This document shows, in pieces, positions 9,121 through 17,453 of a stretch of 64,000 nt of DNA. Position 1 is the first letter of the stretch. Each line of letters begins with the position of its first letter. Position numbers and translations under genes: made by a program. Source of the DNA: Sulfurihydrogenibium azorense Az-Fu1 (lineage in GTDB: Bacteria > Aquificota > Aquificia > Aquificales > Hydrogenothermaceae); NCBI RefSeq assembly GCF_000021545.1, contig NC_012438.1, positions 186,001 to 250,000 on the forward strand, given 5' to 3'. The notes under the pieces are model-generated. The model did not search any database. It was not told the DNA's origin and saw only the letters and a program-made list of their open reading frames with translations.

Positions 9121-9425
9121 AAATTCCATCCTAACTTTTTTAGTTTTTCTTTACCTTCCTTTGATATGTGGTTAGTTGTCCATGTCTTTGTAAAGTCCAG
9201 ACTTATGTTTACACTTTTTATGCCTTCTACTTCATTGAGTATTTTCTTTGATACTGTTTCTAAAATTAACTCCTGTAAAGGACAGTCTGGAGAAGTTAGA
9301 GTCATCACTATATTAACCTCTCCGTCATTTACGTATATATTTTTTATAAGTCCAAGGTCTACAATGTTTAGTGGTATTTCAGGGTCGTGTATCTCTTTCA
9401 TAACTTCATAAATTTTTTGTATCAT
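9117..9425 (-). CDS. MIP18/DUF59-family Fe-S assembly protein
   Basis: A 102-residue protein of the MIP18 (SufT/PaaD-like) family. It shows the expected VMKEIHDPEIPLNIVDLGLI, then MTLTSPDCPL, which carries the single conserved cysteine. Relatives help mature iron-sulfur proteins or assemble oxygenases. The first role is more likely here because no phenylacetate genes are present. It lies three bases downstream of pyrC, itself an operon member, and its stop overlaps the convergent helicase stop (TTAA), leaving no room for a terminator. Confidence 0.8.
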   Translation of the reverse strand: MIQKIYEVMKEIHDPEIPLNIVDLGLIKNIYVNDGEVNIVMTLTSPDCPLQELILETVSKKILNEVEGIKSVNISLDFTKTWTTNHISKEGKEKLKKLGWNF

Positions 9426-9427
9426 TT

Positions 9428-10699
9428 TTAATCCTTGTAAACTATTTTACCATTATAAAAGGTATACTTAACTTTTCCTGTTAGTTTTCTTCCCAAAAGT
9501 GGTGTGTTTTTACTTTTTGATAGTATTGTATCTTCGTTTACTTCCCAGGTCTCAAAAGGGTCAAATATTGTAAATTCTGCTGTTTCTCCTACTTTTATTT
9601 GAGGAGGTCTTAACCCTATCTTTTTAGCTGGATTAGTAGACATTACTTCTACAAGCCTTGTTAAATCCATGTAATCTTTTTTTACAAGCTCAAGGACTAT
9701 TGGTAGAGCAAACTGTAATCCTAACATTCCGGGAGGGCACACTTGTAAATCTTGCATCTTTTCATGATGGGCGTGAGGTGCATGGTCTGTTGCTACAAAA
9801 TCTATTATCCCACTTGCTAAAGCCCATCTTGTTGCTTCTATGTCTTCGTGTGTTCTTAAAGGAGGTGATACTTTGGCTACACAAGAAAAATCTAAAAACT
9901 CTTCGTCTGTTAGATAAAGGTGATGAGGAGTAACTTCTGCGGTCACCTTTGCACCCATAGCCTTTGCCCAAGCTACTATCTCTACAGCTAACCTTGAAGA
10001 TATATGACATATATGAACAGGCATTCCAGTTTGGATAGATAGTACACAATCTCTTGCTACCATAGTGTCTTCTGCTTCTGGTGGAAGTGGAGGAAGACCT
10101 AAAGCAGCTGCTATTTCTCCTTCATGGGCTACACCGTTTTGAGAAAGGTTTAAATCTTCACAGTGGTCTGCAACAAAAGAACCTATAGAGCCGGCATACT
10201 CCATTGCTTTACGCATTATAAAAGAGTCCATAACGGGAGCTCCGTCATCTGTAAAGTAAACAGCTCCTGCATCTTTAAGTAATGCCATCTCTGTTAGCTC
10301 TCTACCTTTTCTGCCTTTTGTAATTGCTCCAGCAGGTAGTACTCTACATAATCCTACTTCTTCTCCTCTTTCTATTACGTATCTTATTAAAGGAACGTCA
10401 TCTAAGGCTGGTTGAGTGTTTGGCATACATACGACGGTTGTGTATCCTCCCGCTACAGCTGCTTTACTTCCAGATTCTATATCTTCTTTGTAAGTCTGTC
10501 CAGGGTCTCTAAAGTGAACATGTAGGTCTACGAAGGAGGGGCATACTATCTTTTCCGTTGCATCTATAACCTCACAACCAGCAAAAGGTTGAATATTTGG
10601 CTCAATTTTTGTTATAACTCCTTTTTCTATCAAAATATCGTATTTACCTTCTAAGTTGTTTTCCGGGTCTATAACATAACCATTTTTTACCAGTATCAT
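9428..10699 (-). CDS. pyrC: dihydroorotase, class I
   Basis: This 423-residue amidohydrolase closes carbamoyl-aspartate to dihydroorotate in pyrimidine synthesis. Metal ligands are visible in DLHVHFRDPG (near residue 60), VADHCEDL, HICHIS and ATDHAPH. The FTDDG segment matches the form in which the carbamylated lysine of other dihydroorotases is replaced by aspartate, as recalled for Aquifex. It is translationally coupled to the upstream Rpn-like gene by an ATGA overlap, an odd neighbour for a pyrimidine gene. No other pyr gene is nearby. Confidence 0.95.
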   Translation of the reverse strand: MILVKNGYVIDPENNLEGKYDILIEKGVITKIEPNIQPFAGCEVIDATEKIVCPSFVDLHVHFRDPGQTYKEDIESGSKAAVAGGYTTVVCMPNTQPALDDVPLIRYVIERGEEVGLCRVLPAGAITKGRKGRELTEMALLKDAGAVYFTDDGAPVMDSFIMRKAMEYAGSIGSFVADHCEDLNLSQNGVAHEGEIAAALGLPPLPPEAEDTMVARDCVLSIQTGMPVHICHISSRLAVEIVAWAKAMGAKVTAEVTPHHLYLTDEEFLDFSCVAKVSPPLRTHEDIEATRWALASGIIDFVATDHAPHAHHEKMQDLQVCPPGMLGLQFALPIVLELVKKDYMDLTRLVEVMSTNPAKKIGLRPPQIKVGETAEFTIFDPFETWEVNEDTILSKSKNTPLLGRKLTGKVKYTFYNGKIVYKD

Positions 10700-11769
10700 C
10701 CTACCATTTCCTTTATAGTTTTTTCTAAATCTTCAATGGACGTTGCAATTATTGTCTTCTTATGCAAATTTTTTAAGATGTTAACATCTTGTATTTTTTC
10801 TATAAGTTTTAAAATCTCCTGTGGAACATAACCAAATTTTATTTCAATAGCATCTAAAAGAAGTTCTTTAGCTGCCTTCACAGCTCCTTGTTGTAATCCT
10901 TGCTGTAGCCCTTGTTGTAGTCCTTGTTGTAATCCTTGTTGTAATCCTTGTTGTAGTCCTTGCTGTAGTCCTTGCTGTAGCCCTTTTTCTAAGCCTTCTT
11001 CTATAAACATATCTAATAAGCTACCCATGTTGCCTCCTTCAAGTTGCTTTTTAACTTTAATATACGTGTTTTTATCTTTTTTAGCAATAGTGAAAATATA
11101 GCTTAAGGCTATTACGTAAACTGCCTTTGGTTTGTAGTTATACAAAGTTTCTATTGATTTTATCAAATTTAAAATGTTTTCTGGTGTTGGTTCTTGAATA
11201 ATTCTTAAAGTCATTATAAGTGTATATATGTTTTTATACTTTTCTTTAATCGTTTTTTCATCAAGTTCATTTAAATTCAAGGTTGACACGTAAAAATCTA
11301 AGAAAAATTTTTTCATATTATCAGAAATTTTGTAATAGTTTGAAAATTTACTTTCTAAACTCAGTTTCTCTTTTGATGCGTAAATTACTATTGGATAGAT
11401 AGGTGTTATTTTTCCTTCTAAAATCTCTTTTGACCATACAGCAGTCATATTTTTTATTAACTGGAGTGGTAAGTGTTTATCGTCGTAGGATTTGTGTTCA
11501 ATAAGTACGTAAATTTTTAAATCTTCCCCGTAAATTGTTTTTAAGGAATAGATAATATCTGCAAAGTACTTGGATTTTTCTTTGTAATCTAGATTTTCTG
11601 TGTTTATGATTTCTAAAGTTTCTTTTTTTATAATAGAATTTATCTCTTGAGGCAAATGAGCATCTAATAAAACTTGTGCTACTTCTTCATCTTTTAACAA
11701 CTCTTTTGCGTAGGTATCGTGGGGATTTTGCCTTAAGCGTCTAATTAAAGATTTTATACTCTCATCCAT
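10696..11769 (-). CDS. Rpn/YhgA-family PD-(D/E)XK nuclease (transposase_31-like)
   Basis: A 357-residue protein of the Rpn (recombination-promoting nuclease) family. The N-terminal half has DIIYSLKTIYG followed by IYVLIEHKS, the D...E-x-K core of this PD-(D/E)XK group, and a helical middle. Residues around 265-300 are eight uninterrupted copies of the tetrapeptide LQQG, encoded by a 12-bp tandem repeat, then a short helical C-terminus. Such glycine/glutamine tails are common in this family. It may act as a DNA nuclease or in phage defence; that is inference. It is embedded between lepB and pyrC with stop/start overlaps on both sides. Confidence 0.8.
   Translation of the reverse strand: MDESIKSLIRRLRQNPHDTYAKELLKDEEVAQVLLDAHLPQEINSIIKKETLEIINTENLDYKEKSKYFADIIYSLKTIYGEDLKIYVLIEHKSYDDKHLPLQLIKNMTAVWSKEILEGKITPIYPIVIYASKEKLSLESKFSNYYKISDNMKKFFLDFYVSTLNLNELDEKTIKEKYKNIYTLIMTLRIIQEPTPENILNLIKSIETLYNYKPKAVYVIALSYIFTIAKKDKNTYIKVKKQLEGGNMGSLLDMFIEEGLEKGLQQGLQQGLQQGLQQGLQQGLQQGLQQGLQQGAVKAAKELLLDAIEIKFGYVPQEILKLIEKIQDVNILKNLHKKTIIATSIEDLEKTIKEMVG
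10886..10983. repeat. 12-bp tandem repeat, eight units (LQQG codons)
   Basis: Eight tandem units of the form CCTTGTTGTAAT, CCTTGCTGTAGC and close variants lie inside the Rpn-like gene. Each encodes Leu-Gln-Gln-Gly on the minus strand. Variation is almost confined to synonymous or wobble positions, so the peptide repeat is conserved while the DNA has drifted slightly. Slippage would change length by whole tetrapeptides and preserve the frame. Confidence 0.95.
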
Positions 11770-12479
11770 CAGTATATAACCTTACCAAGTCTATCAATCC
11801 TTATTGATGGTTTTCTTAAATCTATAGAGAAGTATATTACAAAGGCTTGTCCTATAACGTAGTCATCTGGAACAAATCCCCAGAATCTACTGTCTTTTGA
11901 GTTGTCTCTGTTATCTCCCATTACAAAGTAGCTATTTGGTGGAACTTTCACAGGTCCAAAGTCTGGACCTATACCATCTTCTATCTCCATTACAGTGTAA
12001 GAGTACTCTTTTCCATCAGACCTTACAGTTGTTTCTTTATACTTTTTTACTTTTTCATTTGTGTCTTCGTAATATCCGTCTTCTTCCCTTTTTAATGGTT
12101 TACCGTTTATATACACTATATCATTTTTTACTTCTACTATATCTCCTGGGAGTGCGATTACTCTTTTTATAAAATCAATGGAAGGGTCTTCTGGATATTT
12201 AAATACTATTACATCTCCCCTGTCTATCTTTGCAAGTCTATTGTTGTGATGGTAAAAAGTAATGCTTGTAAATGGTATTCCAATATCCCAGTTTCCGTAT
12301 ACAAGTTTGTTTACTAAAATAAAATCACCTACCAGTAAGGTAGGCTTCATAGAACCTGATGGTATGTTAAAAGCTTGTACTAAAAACACTCTTACTAAAG
12401 ATACAACTACAAATATAACTACTATAGTTTCTACTATATGTTTTATGTTGGTCTTCTTTTTGTTATCTACTCCTTCCAT
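11769..12479 (-). CDS. lepB: signal peptidase I
   Basis: A 236-residue membrane protease that removes signal peptides on the outer face of the cytoplasmic membrane. One N-terminal anchor (about residues 12-32) is followed by the catalytic serine in NIPSGSMKPTLL, the general-base lysine in DFIKRVIALPGD, and the C-terminal box GDNRDNSKDSRFWGFV. Length is normal. The gene starts inside the end of the nuclease gene and overlaps the Rpn-like gene, so it belongs to one leftward transcription unit. Exported proteins in this window, such as the TonB receptor, are likely clients. Confidence 0.95.
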   Translation of the reverse strand: MEGVDNKKKTNIKHIVETIVVIFVVVSLVRVFLVQAFNIPSGSMKPTLLVGDFILVNKLVYGNWDIGIPFTSITFYHHNNRLAKIDRGDVIVFKYPEDPSIDFIKRVIALPGDIVEVKNDIVYINGKPLKREEDGYYEDTNEKVKKYKETTVRSDGKEYSYTVMEIEDGIGPDFGPVKVPPNSYFVMGDNRDNSKDSRFWGFVPDDYVIGQAFVIYFSIDLRKPSIRIDRLGKVIY

Positions 12480-12997
12480 AATCCTCTTTTATTCTCCCTT
12501 GCTTCTTTATAACATTTTCTAAACTCTTCTTCGTACTTAACATTTGGTGGAACTGTTAAAGGCATTGCATAGCCATTGCATATAATCTCTTTGTTTAACA
12601 TCCTACCATCTTTTAAGTAAACATAAGCAAGTAATCTACCGTATTTATCTCTCTGTTGAACGTCAAACTCTAAGTAAACCGTATCACCGGGTTTTACTAA
12701 AGAACTTGTAAACTCTTTTGCTTTTTTTCCAAGTTGAACTACTTCTTCAACAGTTCCAAGCCCTTCTTTCTCTTGAATCTCAGCTCTCTTATTTACCCTA
12801 CTTTCTGGAGTATCTACTCCTATTAATCTAACTTTTTCTTCCATACCATTTAGGTTAACTACTATAGTATCTCCGTCTATAACCCTGACTACTGTTGCCT
12901 GTGGAAGGTCTGACTTAACTTCCTTTTTACTCTCTTTGTGGCAAGCTACAGTTATAAATAAAACAATTAAAAGTGGAATTAGTTTAAATTTTCTCAT
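12467..12997 (-). CDS. secreted/lipoprotein thermonuclease (SNase domain)
   Basis: A 176-residue staphylococcal-nuclease homologue. The N-terminus MRKFKLIPLLIVLFITVAC is a signal peptide ending in a plausible lipobox cysteine (Cys19), so the enzyme is probably a membrane-anchored periplasmic or outer-membrane lipoprotein. The OB-fold carries RVIDGDTI, RLIGVDTPE, DKYGRLLAYVYL and NKRGLW, which include the calcium ligands and the two catalytic arginines of SNase. It would degrade extracellular DNA/RNA or help with nucleic-acid uptake. It overlaps both gltB and lepB by a few bases. Confidence 0.88.
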   Translation of the reverse strand: MRKFKLIPLLIVLFITVACHKESKKEVKSDLPQATVVRVIDGDTIVVNLNGMEEKVRLIGVDTPESRVNKRAEIQEKEGLGTVEEVVQLGKKAKEFTSSLVKPGDTVYLEFDVQQRDKYGRLLAYVYLKDGRMLNKEIICNGYAMPLTVPPNVKYEEEFRKCYKEARENKRGLWKE

Positions 12998-15900
12998 TTT
13001 TTAACCTCTACTTCGTCTGTTTCGTCAGAAGGTTTTTTAACTTCAATTGGAACAACTTTTACAAAGTTATCTATCTCTTGTTTGAAGTTGTAAAGTATTT
13101 TCTCTGCAATTTTACTGTCTGTGTAAGCTTTGTGTTTTGTTAAAAGTTTCTCTATCTGGTCTATGTCTTCTTCTTCAAGAGGCATTACTTCAACATAAGA
13201 TTTATTAATCTTTTTACTGACTTCTCCGTTTGGGTCATAGATGTAGGCTACTCCTCCTGTCATTCCAGCTCCAAAGTTAACACCTATATCTCCAAGAACC
13301 ATGACTATACCGTCTGTCATATACTCACAGCCGTGGTCTCCTACACCTTCAACTACTGCTACAGCTCCGCTGTTTCTTACTGCAAATCTTTCTCCTACCT
13401 TTCCGCTTATAAATACTTGTCCACCAGTTGCACCGTAGAGTATTGTATTTCCTGCTATAACGTTTTTATGGCTTTCTCCTTTAAACTCTTTCGGTGGTTT
13501 TATAATAATCATTCCACCTGCCATACCTTTTCCTACGTAGTCGTTTGCCTGACCTGTTAGGGATAAAATCATTCCATGTACACAGAAAGCTCCAAAACTT
13601 TGGCCAGCTGTTCCTCTTAAGTTTAATTCTATCTTACCGTTTCTTAATCCTTTGTCTCCGTATCTTTTTACAATCTCATGGGCTATCCTTGTTCCAAAAG
13701 ACCTGTACGTATTTCTTAAGACATAAAATCCTGAGAAGTTCTGGTCTTTTTCGATGGCAGGTAATATCTCTGGGAGAATCTCAAGGTCAAAAGGTTTTTT
13801 AGAATCTGGTATAGGATTTGAGTCTTGAGTTGATTTAGATGGTTTTGTAGGGTCGTAAGGTATTAAAACATGGTCAAATTTAATCTTTTTGGCTTTGTAG
13901 TGGTCATGGGGAATTATAGGCCTTAATAAATCTGTTCTTCCAATGATTTCATCTAAGCTTCTGTATCCCATATTTGCAAGGTACTGTCTTACTTCTTGGG
14001 CTACAAACTTAAGGTAGTTTATTATATGTTCTGGTTTTCCTGGAAACTTTTCTCTTAATCTTTTATCTTGGGTTGTTATACCTACTGGGCAGGTGTTAAG
14101 GTGGCACTGTCTTGCCATTACACAACCTTCTGCTATCATAAGGGCCGTTCCAAATCCAAACTCTTCTGCACCTAGTAAAGCTCCTATGATTATGTCTCTT
14201 CCTGTTTTTATACCACCGTCAACTCTAAGTTTAACTCTTGACCGTAAATCGTTATCTATCAACGCTTTTTGGACTTCAGGTAATCCAAGTTCCCATATTG
14301 TTCCTGCATTTTTTATTGATGATAAAGGAGAAGCTCCTGTACCTCCATCGTGTCCTGATATGTGAATGATGTCTGCAAATGCCTTTGCTACCCCAGATGC
14401 TACAACACCTATACCACTTTCAGATACGAGTTTTACTATAACTTTTGCTTTTGGGTTTATCATCTTTAGGTCGTATATTAACTGTGCGAGGTCTTCTATT
14501 GAGTAGATATCGTGGTGAGGTGGTGGAGATATAAGGGTTATTCCAGGTTTTGCATGTCTTAAAAATGCAATATAAACATCTACTTTTTTACCGGGAAGCT
14601 GTCCACCTTCTCCCGGTTTTGCTCCTTGGGCAATCTTTATCTCAATCTCTTCAGCTGAGTTTAAGTATTCTGGAGTTACTCCAAATCTTCCAGATGCTAC
14701 CTGTTTTATTTTACTGTTTTTTATTGTTCCATATCTTGCAGGGTCTTCCCCACCTTCTCCAGAGTTAGACTTTCCGCCTATGGTGTTTAGAGCTTCTGCT
14801 ATAGTCTCGTGTGCCTCTCTACTGAGAGCTCCTACAGACATTCCAGCTCCAACAAACCTTTTCATTATTGACTCAATAGGTTCTACCTCTTCTATAGGAA
14901 TAGGTGGTCTGTCTGATGATATCTCAAGTAAATCTCTTAACTCTACAGGTTTTTCTGCGTAAGCAAGTTCTGTAAATGCTTTATACTCTTCTAACTTTAT
15001 CTGTCTTACTGCTCTATGTAAAGATGTTAACGCTTTTGGGTTCCATGAATGGAACTCTCCTCCTTCTCTTCTGTGTCTGTATTCTCCTCCTACAGGAAGG
15101 TCTTTCATCTCTCCAGAGAAAGCAGGATTAAATCTTGCTAACACTTCTCTTGCTATCTCTATAAAGCCTATACCGTCAAGTTTAGAGACAGTTCCAGGGA
15201 AACATCTATCTATTACTTCTTGAGATATACCCAGAGCTTCAAAAAGTCCTGAACCTCTATAACTTTTTATTGTGGCTATACCCATTTTCGACATTATCTT
15301 AAGTAAGCCTTCATTTAGAGCTTTTCTGTAGTTTTTAACAGCTTCTTCAAATGTTATCTCAAACTTTTTATCATCTTCTATAAGGTTTCTTATTACTTGA
15401 ACAGCCATGTAAGGGTTTACTAAGGTTGCACCGTATCCTATAAGGAATGCTACAGAGTGAGTGTCCCTTACTTCTCCACTGTCGGCTATTATACTAAACT
15501 TACTTCTTTTTCCTTTCTTTGCCATGTACGTGTTTACAGCTCCAACAGCAAGTCCCATAGGTATAGGAGCTCCTTCTATTGATACATCTCTATCTGAGAG
15601 TATTATTATCTCTTTTCCATTGTCTACGGCTTCTTCTACTCTTTGGCATATCTCGTCCAAAGTAGGTTCTAAAGCTGTTTCGTAAGGTGGGAATATTGTT
15701 GGTATTATCTGGACTTTGTCTGGATATGTTTTTATAAGTTCTTCCATTTCGTTGTCAAATATTATTGGACTTTCAAACACAATTTGGTTAGCGTGTTTTG
15801 GAGTTTCAAGTAAAAAGTTTTCTTTTTTACCTACGTAAGTTTTTAAAGACATTACTTTCTTTTCTCTTATAGGGTCAATAGGTGGGTTTGTAACTTGAGC

Positions 15901-17400
15901 AAATCTTTGTTTAAAGTAAGATGCAAGCATTTTAGGTCTTCTTGATAGAACGGATATAGGTGTATCATTACCCATTGAGTAGGTAGGCTCTACTCCTTTT
16001 AGAGCCATCTCTTTTACAACCATATTAATTTCGTCTTTATCGTAACCAAAGGTAATGAGCTCCTTTAGAACGTCTTTATAATCAATTTCTGGAGTCTCTT
16101 TTGCAGGGATAAACGGAACTATGTTTGACTCAACCCATTCTTTGTAATTTTTATCTTTTACAAGAAGGTCTATTATCTCTTCAGAGAAGTAGATTTTACC
16201 TGTTTCTAAATTTAAAGCAATCTTGTCTCCCGGACCTAATCTTCCTTTTAAGATTACCTCTTCCTCAGGAAACTCTATAACACCAACTTCAGAAGCCATA
16301 AGTAAAACATCGTTTGTTATTATGTACCTTGCAGGTCTAAGTCCGTTTCTATCTAACTTTCCACCTATGATTTTACCGTCTGTAAATGCTATCGCAGCAG
16401 GTCCGTCCCAGCTTTCAAATATACATGCAAAGTACTCGTAAAATGCTCTTTCTTCTGGTGTTAGTCTATCGTCATTTTCCCAAGCTCTTGGAACAAGTAC
16501 ATTGATAGCTGTAAGAATATCCTTTCCAGAATGGACTAAAAACTCTACAGCGTTATCCAGTGAAGCAGAATCACTGTCTGTGTCGTTTGTGATAGGTAGT
16601 ATTATATCTGCTAAGTCTCCCCATACTTCTCTTATATCTTGTTCTTTCGCTTTGAGCCAGTTTCTGTTTGCAGATATTGTGTTTATCTCACCGTTGTGGG
16701 CAAGCATTCTAAACGGGTGGGCAAGTTTCCAGTTTGGAAATGTGTTTGTTGAGTATCTTTGGTGGAATATTGCAAAAGCTGTCTCGTAATCTTCATCTTG
16801 TAAATCAAGGTAAAAGTCTCTTAATTTTGGAGCTGTGATGAGTCCTTTGTAAACTATAGTTCTTGAGGAAAGTGAAGGTATGTAAAAATCTTTGTAATCT
16901 TGGTTTAAAGTAAGTTTTTCTAACTTTTTCCTTAAAATAAATAAATCTTTTTCAAAGTTTTCTGTTTTGATGCCTTCTTTTGATATAAAACCTTGTAGTA
17001 TAGTTGGCTGAGTTCTTTTTGCTATCTCTCCTACTTCATCTTGATTTATTGGGACTTCTCTCCAACCTAAAAATTTAAACTTTTGATTTATTATATCTTC
17101 AATCTCTTTTTTTAAACTTTCTTCTTTACCCTTTGGTAGGAAGAAAACTCCTACTGCAAAATCTTCTATAGAAGGGATTTTTATGCCTAATTTTTTTAAC
17201 TGTTTTTCAAAAAATTTGTAGGGTATCTGGGTAAGTATTCCTGCACCGTCTCCTGTTTTACCGTCCGCACTTACAGCTCCCCTGTGGTCTAAGTTCGCAA
17301 GGGACTCAAGGGCATCGTGAAGAATTTTATGGGATTTTATTCCTTTTATATTGGCTAAAAATCCTACCCCGCAGGCATCTTTTTCTAAAATTTCAGACAA
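12994..17400 (-). CDS. gltB: glutamate synthase large subunit
   Basis: A protein of about 1,470 residues that makes glutamate from glutamine and 2-oxoglutarate. It has the N-terminal Ntn amidotransferase with catalytic Cys in KDACGVGF (short propeptide removed), the central and FMN domains (GGKSNSGEGGEDPARYG), the 3Fe-4S cysteines in CVMARQCHLNTCPVG, and the C-terminal glycine-rich beta-helix (GTAGQSFGAF). The frame is open to a GTG at 17409, but the GAGG site overlaps that codon, so TTG at 17400 is preferred. The small subunit GltD is not in the window, so electrons must come from a distant GltD or from ferredoxin. Confidence 0.95.
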   Translation of the reverse strand: MSEILEKDACGVGFLANIKGIKSHKILHDALESLANLDHRGAVSADGKTGDGAGILTQIPYKFFEKQLKKLGIKIPSIEDFAVGVFFLPKGKEESLKKEIEDIINQKFKFLGWREVPINQDEVGEIAKRTQPTILQGFISKEGIKTENFEKDLFILRKKLEKLTLNQDYKDFYIPSLSSRTIVYKGLITAPKLRDFYLDLQDEDYETAFAIFHQRYSTNTFPNWKLAHPFRMLAHNGEINTISANRNWLKAKEQDIREVWGDLADIILPITNDTDSDSASLDNAVEFLVHSGKDILTAINVLVPRAWENDDRLTPEERAFYEYFACIFESWDGPAAIAFTDGKIIGGKLDRNGLRPARYIITNDVLLMASEVGVIEFPEEEVILKGRLGPGDKIALNLETGKIYFSEEIIDLLVKDKNYKEWVESNIVPFIPAKETPEIDYKDVLKELITFGYDKDEINMVVKEMALKGVEPTYSMGNDTPISVLSRRPKMLASYFKQRFAQVTNPPIDPIREKKVMSLKTYVGKKENFLLETPKHANQIVFESPIIFDNEMEELIKTYPDKVQIIPTIFPPYETALEPTLDEICQRVEEAVDNGKEIIILSDRDVSIEGAPIPMGLAVGAVNTYMAKKGKRSKFSIIADSGEVRDTHSVAFLIGYGATLVNPYMAVQVIRNLIEDDKKFEITFEEAVKNYRKALNEGLLKIMSKMGIATIKSYRGSGLFEALGISQEVIDRCFPGTVSKLDGIGFIEIAREVLARFNPAFSGEMKDLPVGGEYRHRREGGEFHSWNPKALTSLHRAVRQIKLEEYKAFTELAYAEKPVELRDLLEISSDRPPIPIEEVEPIESIMKRFVGAGMSVGALSREAHETIAEALNTIGGKSNSGEGGEDPARYGTIKNSKIKQVASGRFGVTPEYLNSAEEIEIKIAQGAKPGEGGQLPGKKVDVYIAFLRHAKPGITLISPPPHHDIYSIEDLAQLIYDLKMINPKAKVIVKLVSESGIGVVASGVAKAFADIIHISGHDGGTGASPLSSIKNAGTIWELGLPEVQKALIDNDLRSRVKLRVDGGIKTGRDIIIGALLGAEEFGFGTALMIAEGCVMARQCHLNTCPVGITTQDKRLREKFPGKPEHIINYLKFVAQEVRQYLANMGYRSLDEIIGRTDLLRPIIPHDHYKAKKIKFDHVLIPYDPTKPSKSTQDSNPIPDSKKPFDLEILPEILPAIEKDQNFSGFYVLRNTYRSFGTRIAHEIVKRYGDKGLRNGKIELNLRGTAGQSFGAFCVHGMILSLTGQANDYVGKGMAGGMIIIKPPKEFKGESHKNVIAGNTILYGATGGQVFISGKVGERFAVRNSGAVAVVEGVGDHGCEYMTDGIVMVLGDIGVNFGAGMTGGVAYIYDPNGEVSKKINKSYVEVMPLEEEDIDQIEKLLTKHKAYTDSKIAEKILYNFKQEIDNFVKVVPIEVKKPSDETDEVEVKK

Positions 17401-17453
17401 TTTTACCACCTCAAAATTTTTTAGGTAAATAAATATTTTAATACAAAAATGTG

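Noticed and set aside
10696-11769. Insertion sequence around the Rpn-like gene
   Set aside because: No terminal inverted repeats or target duplications; the gene is fused into an operon by start/stop overlaps.
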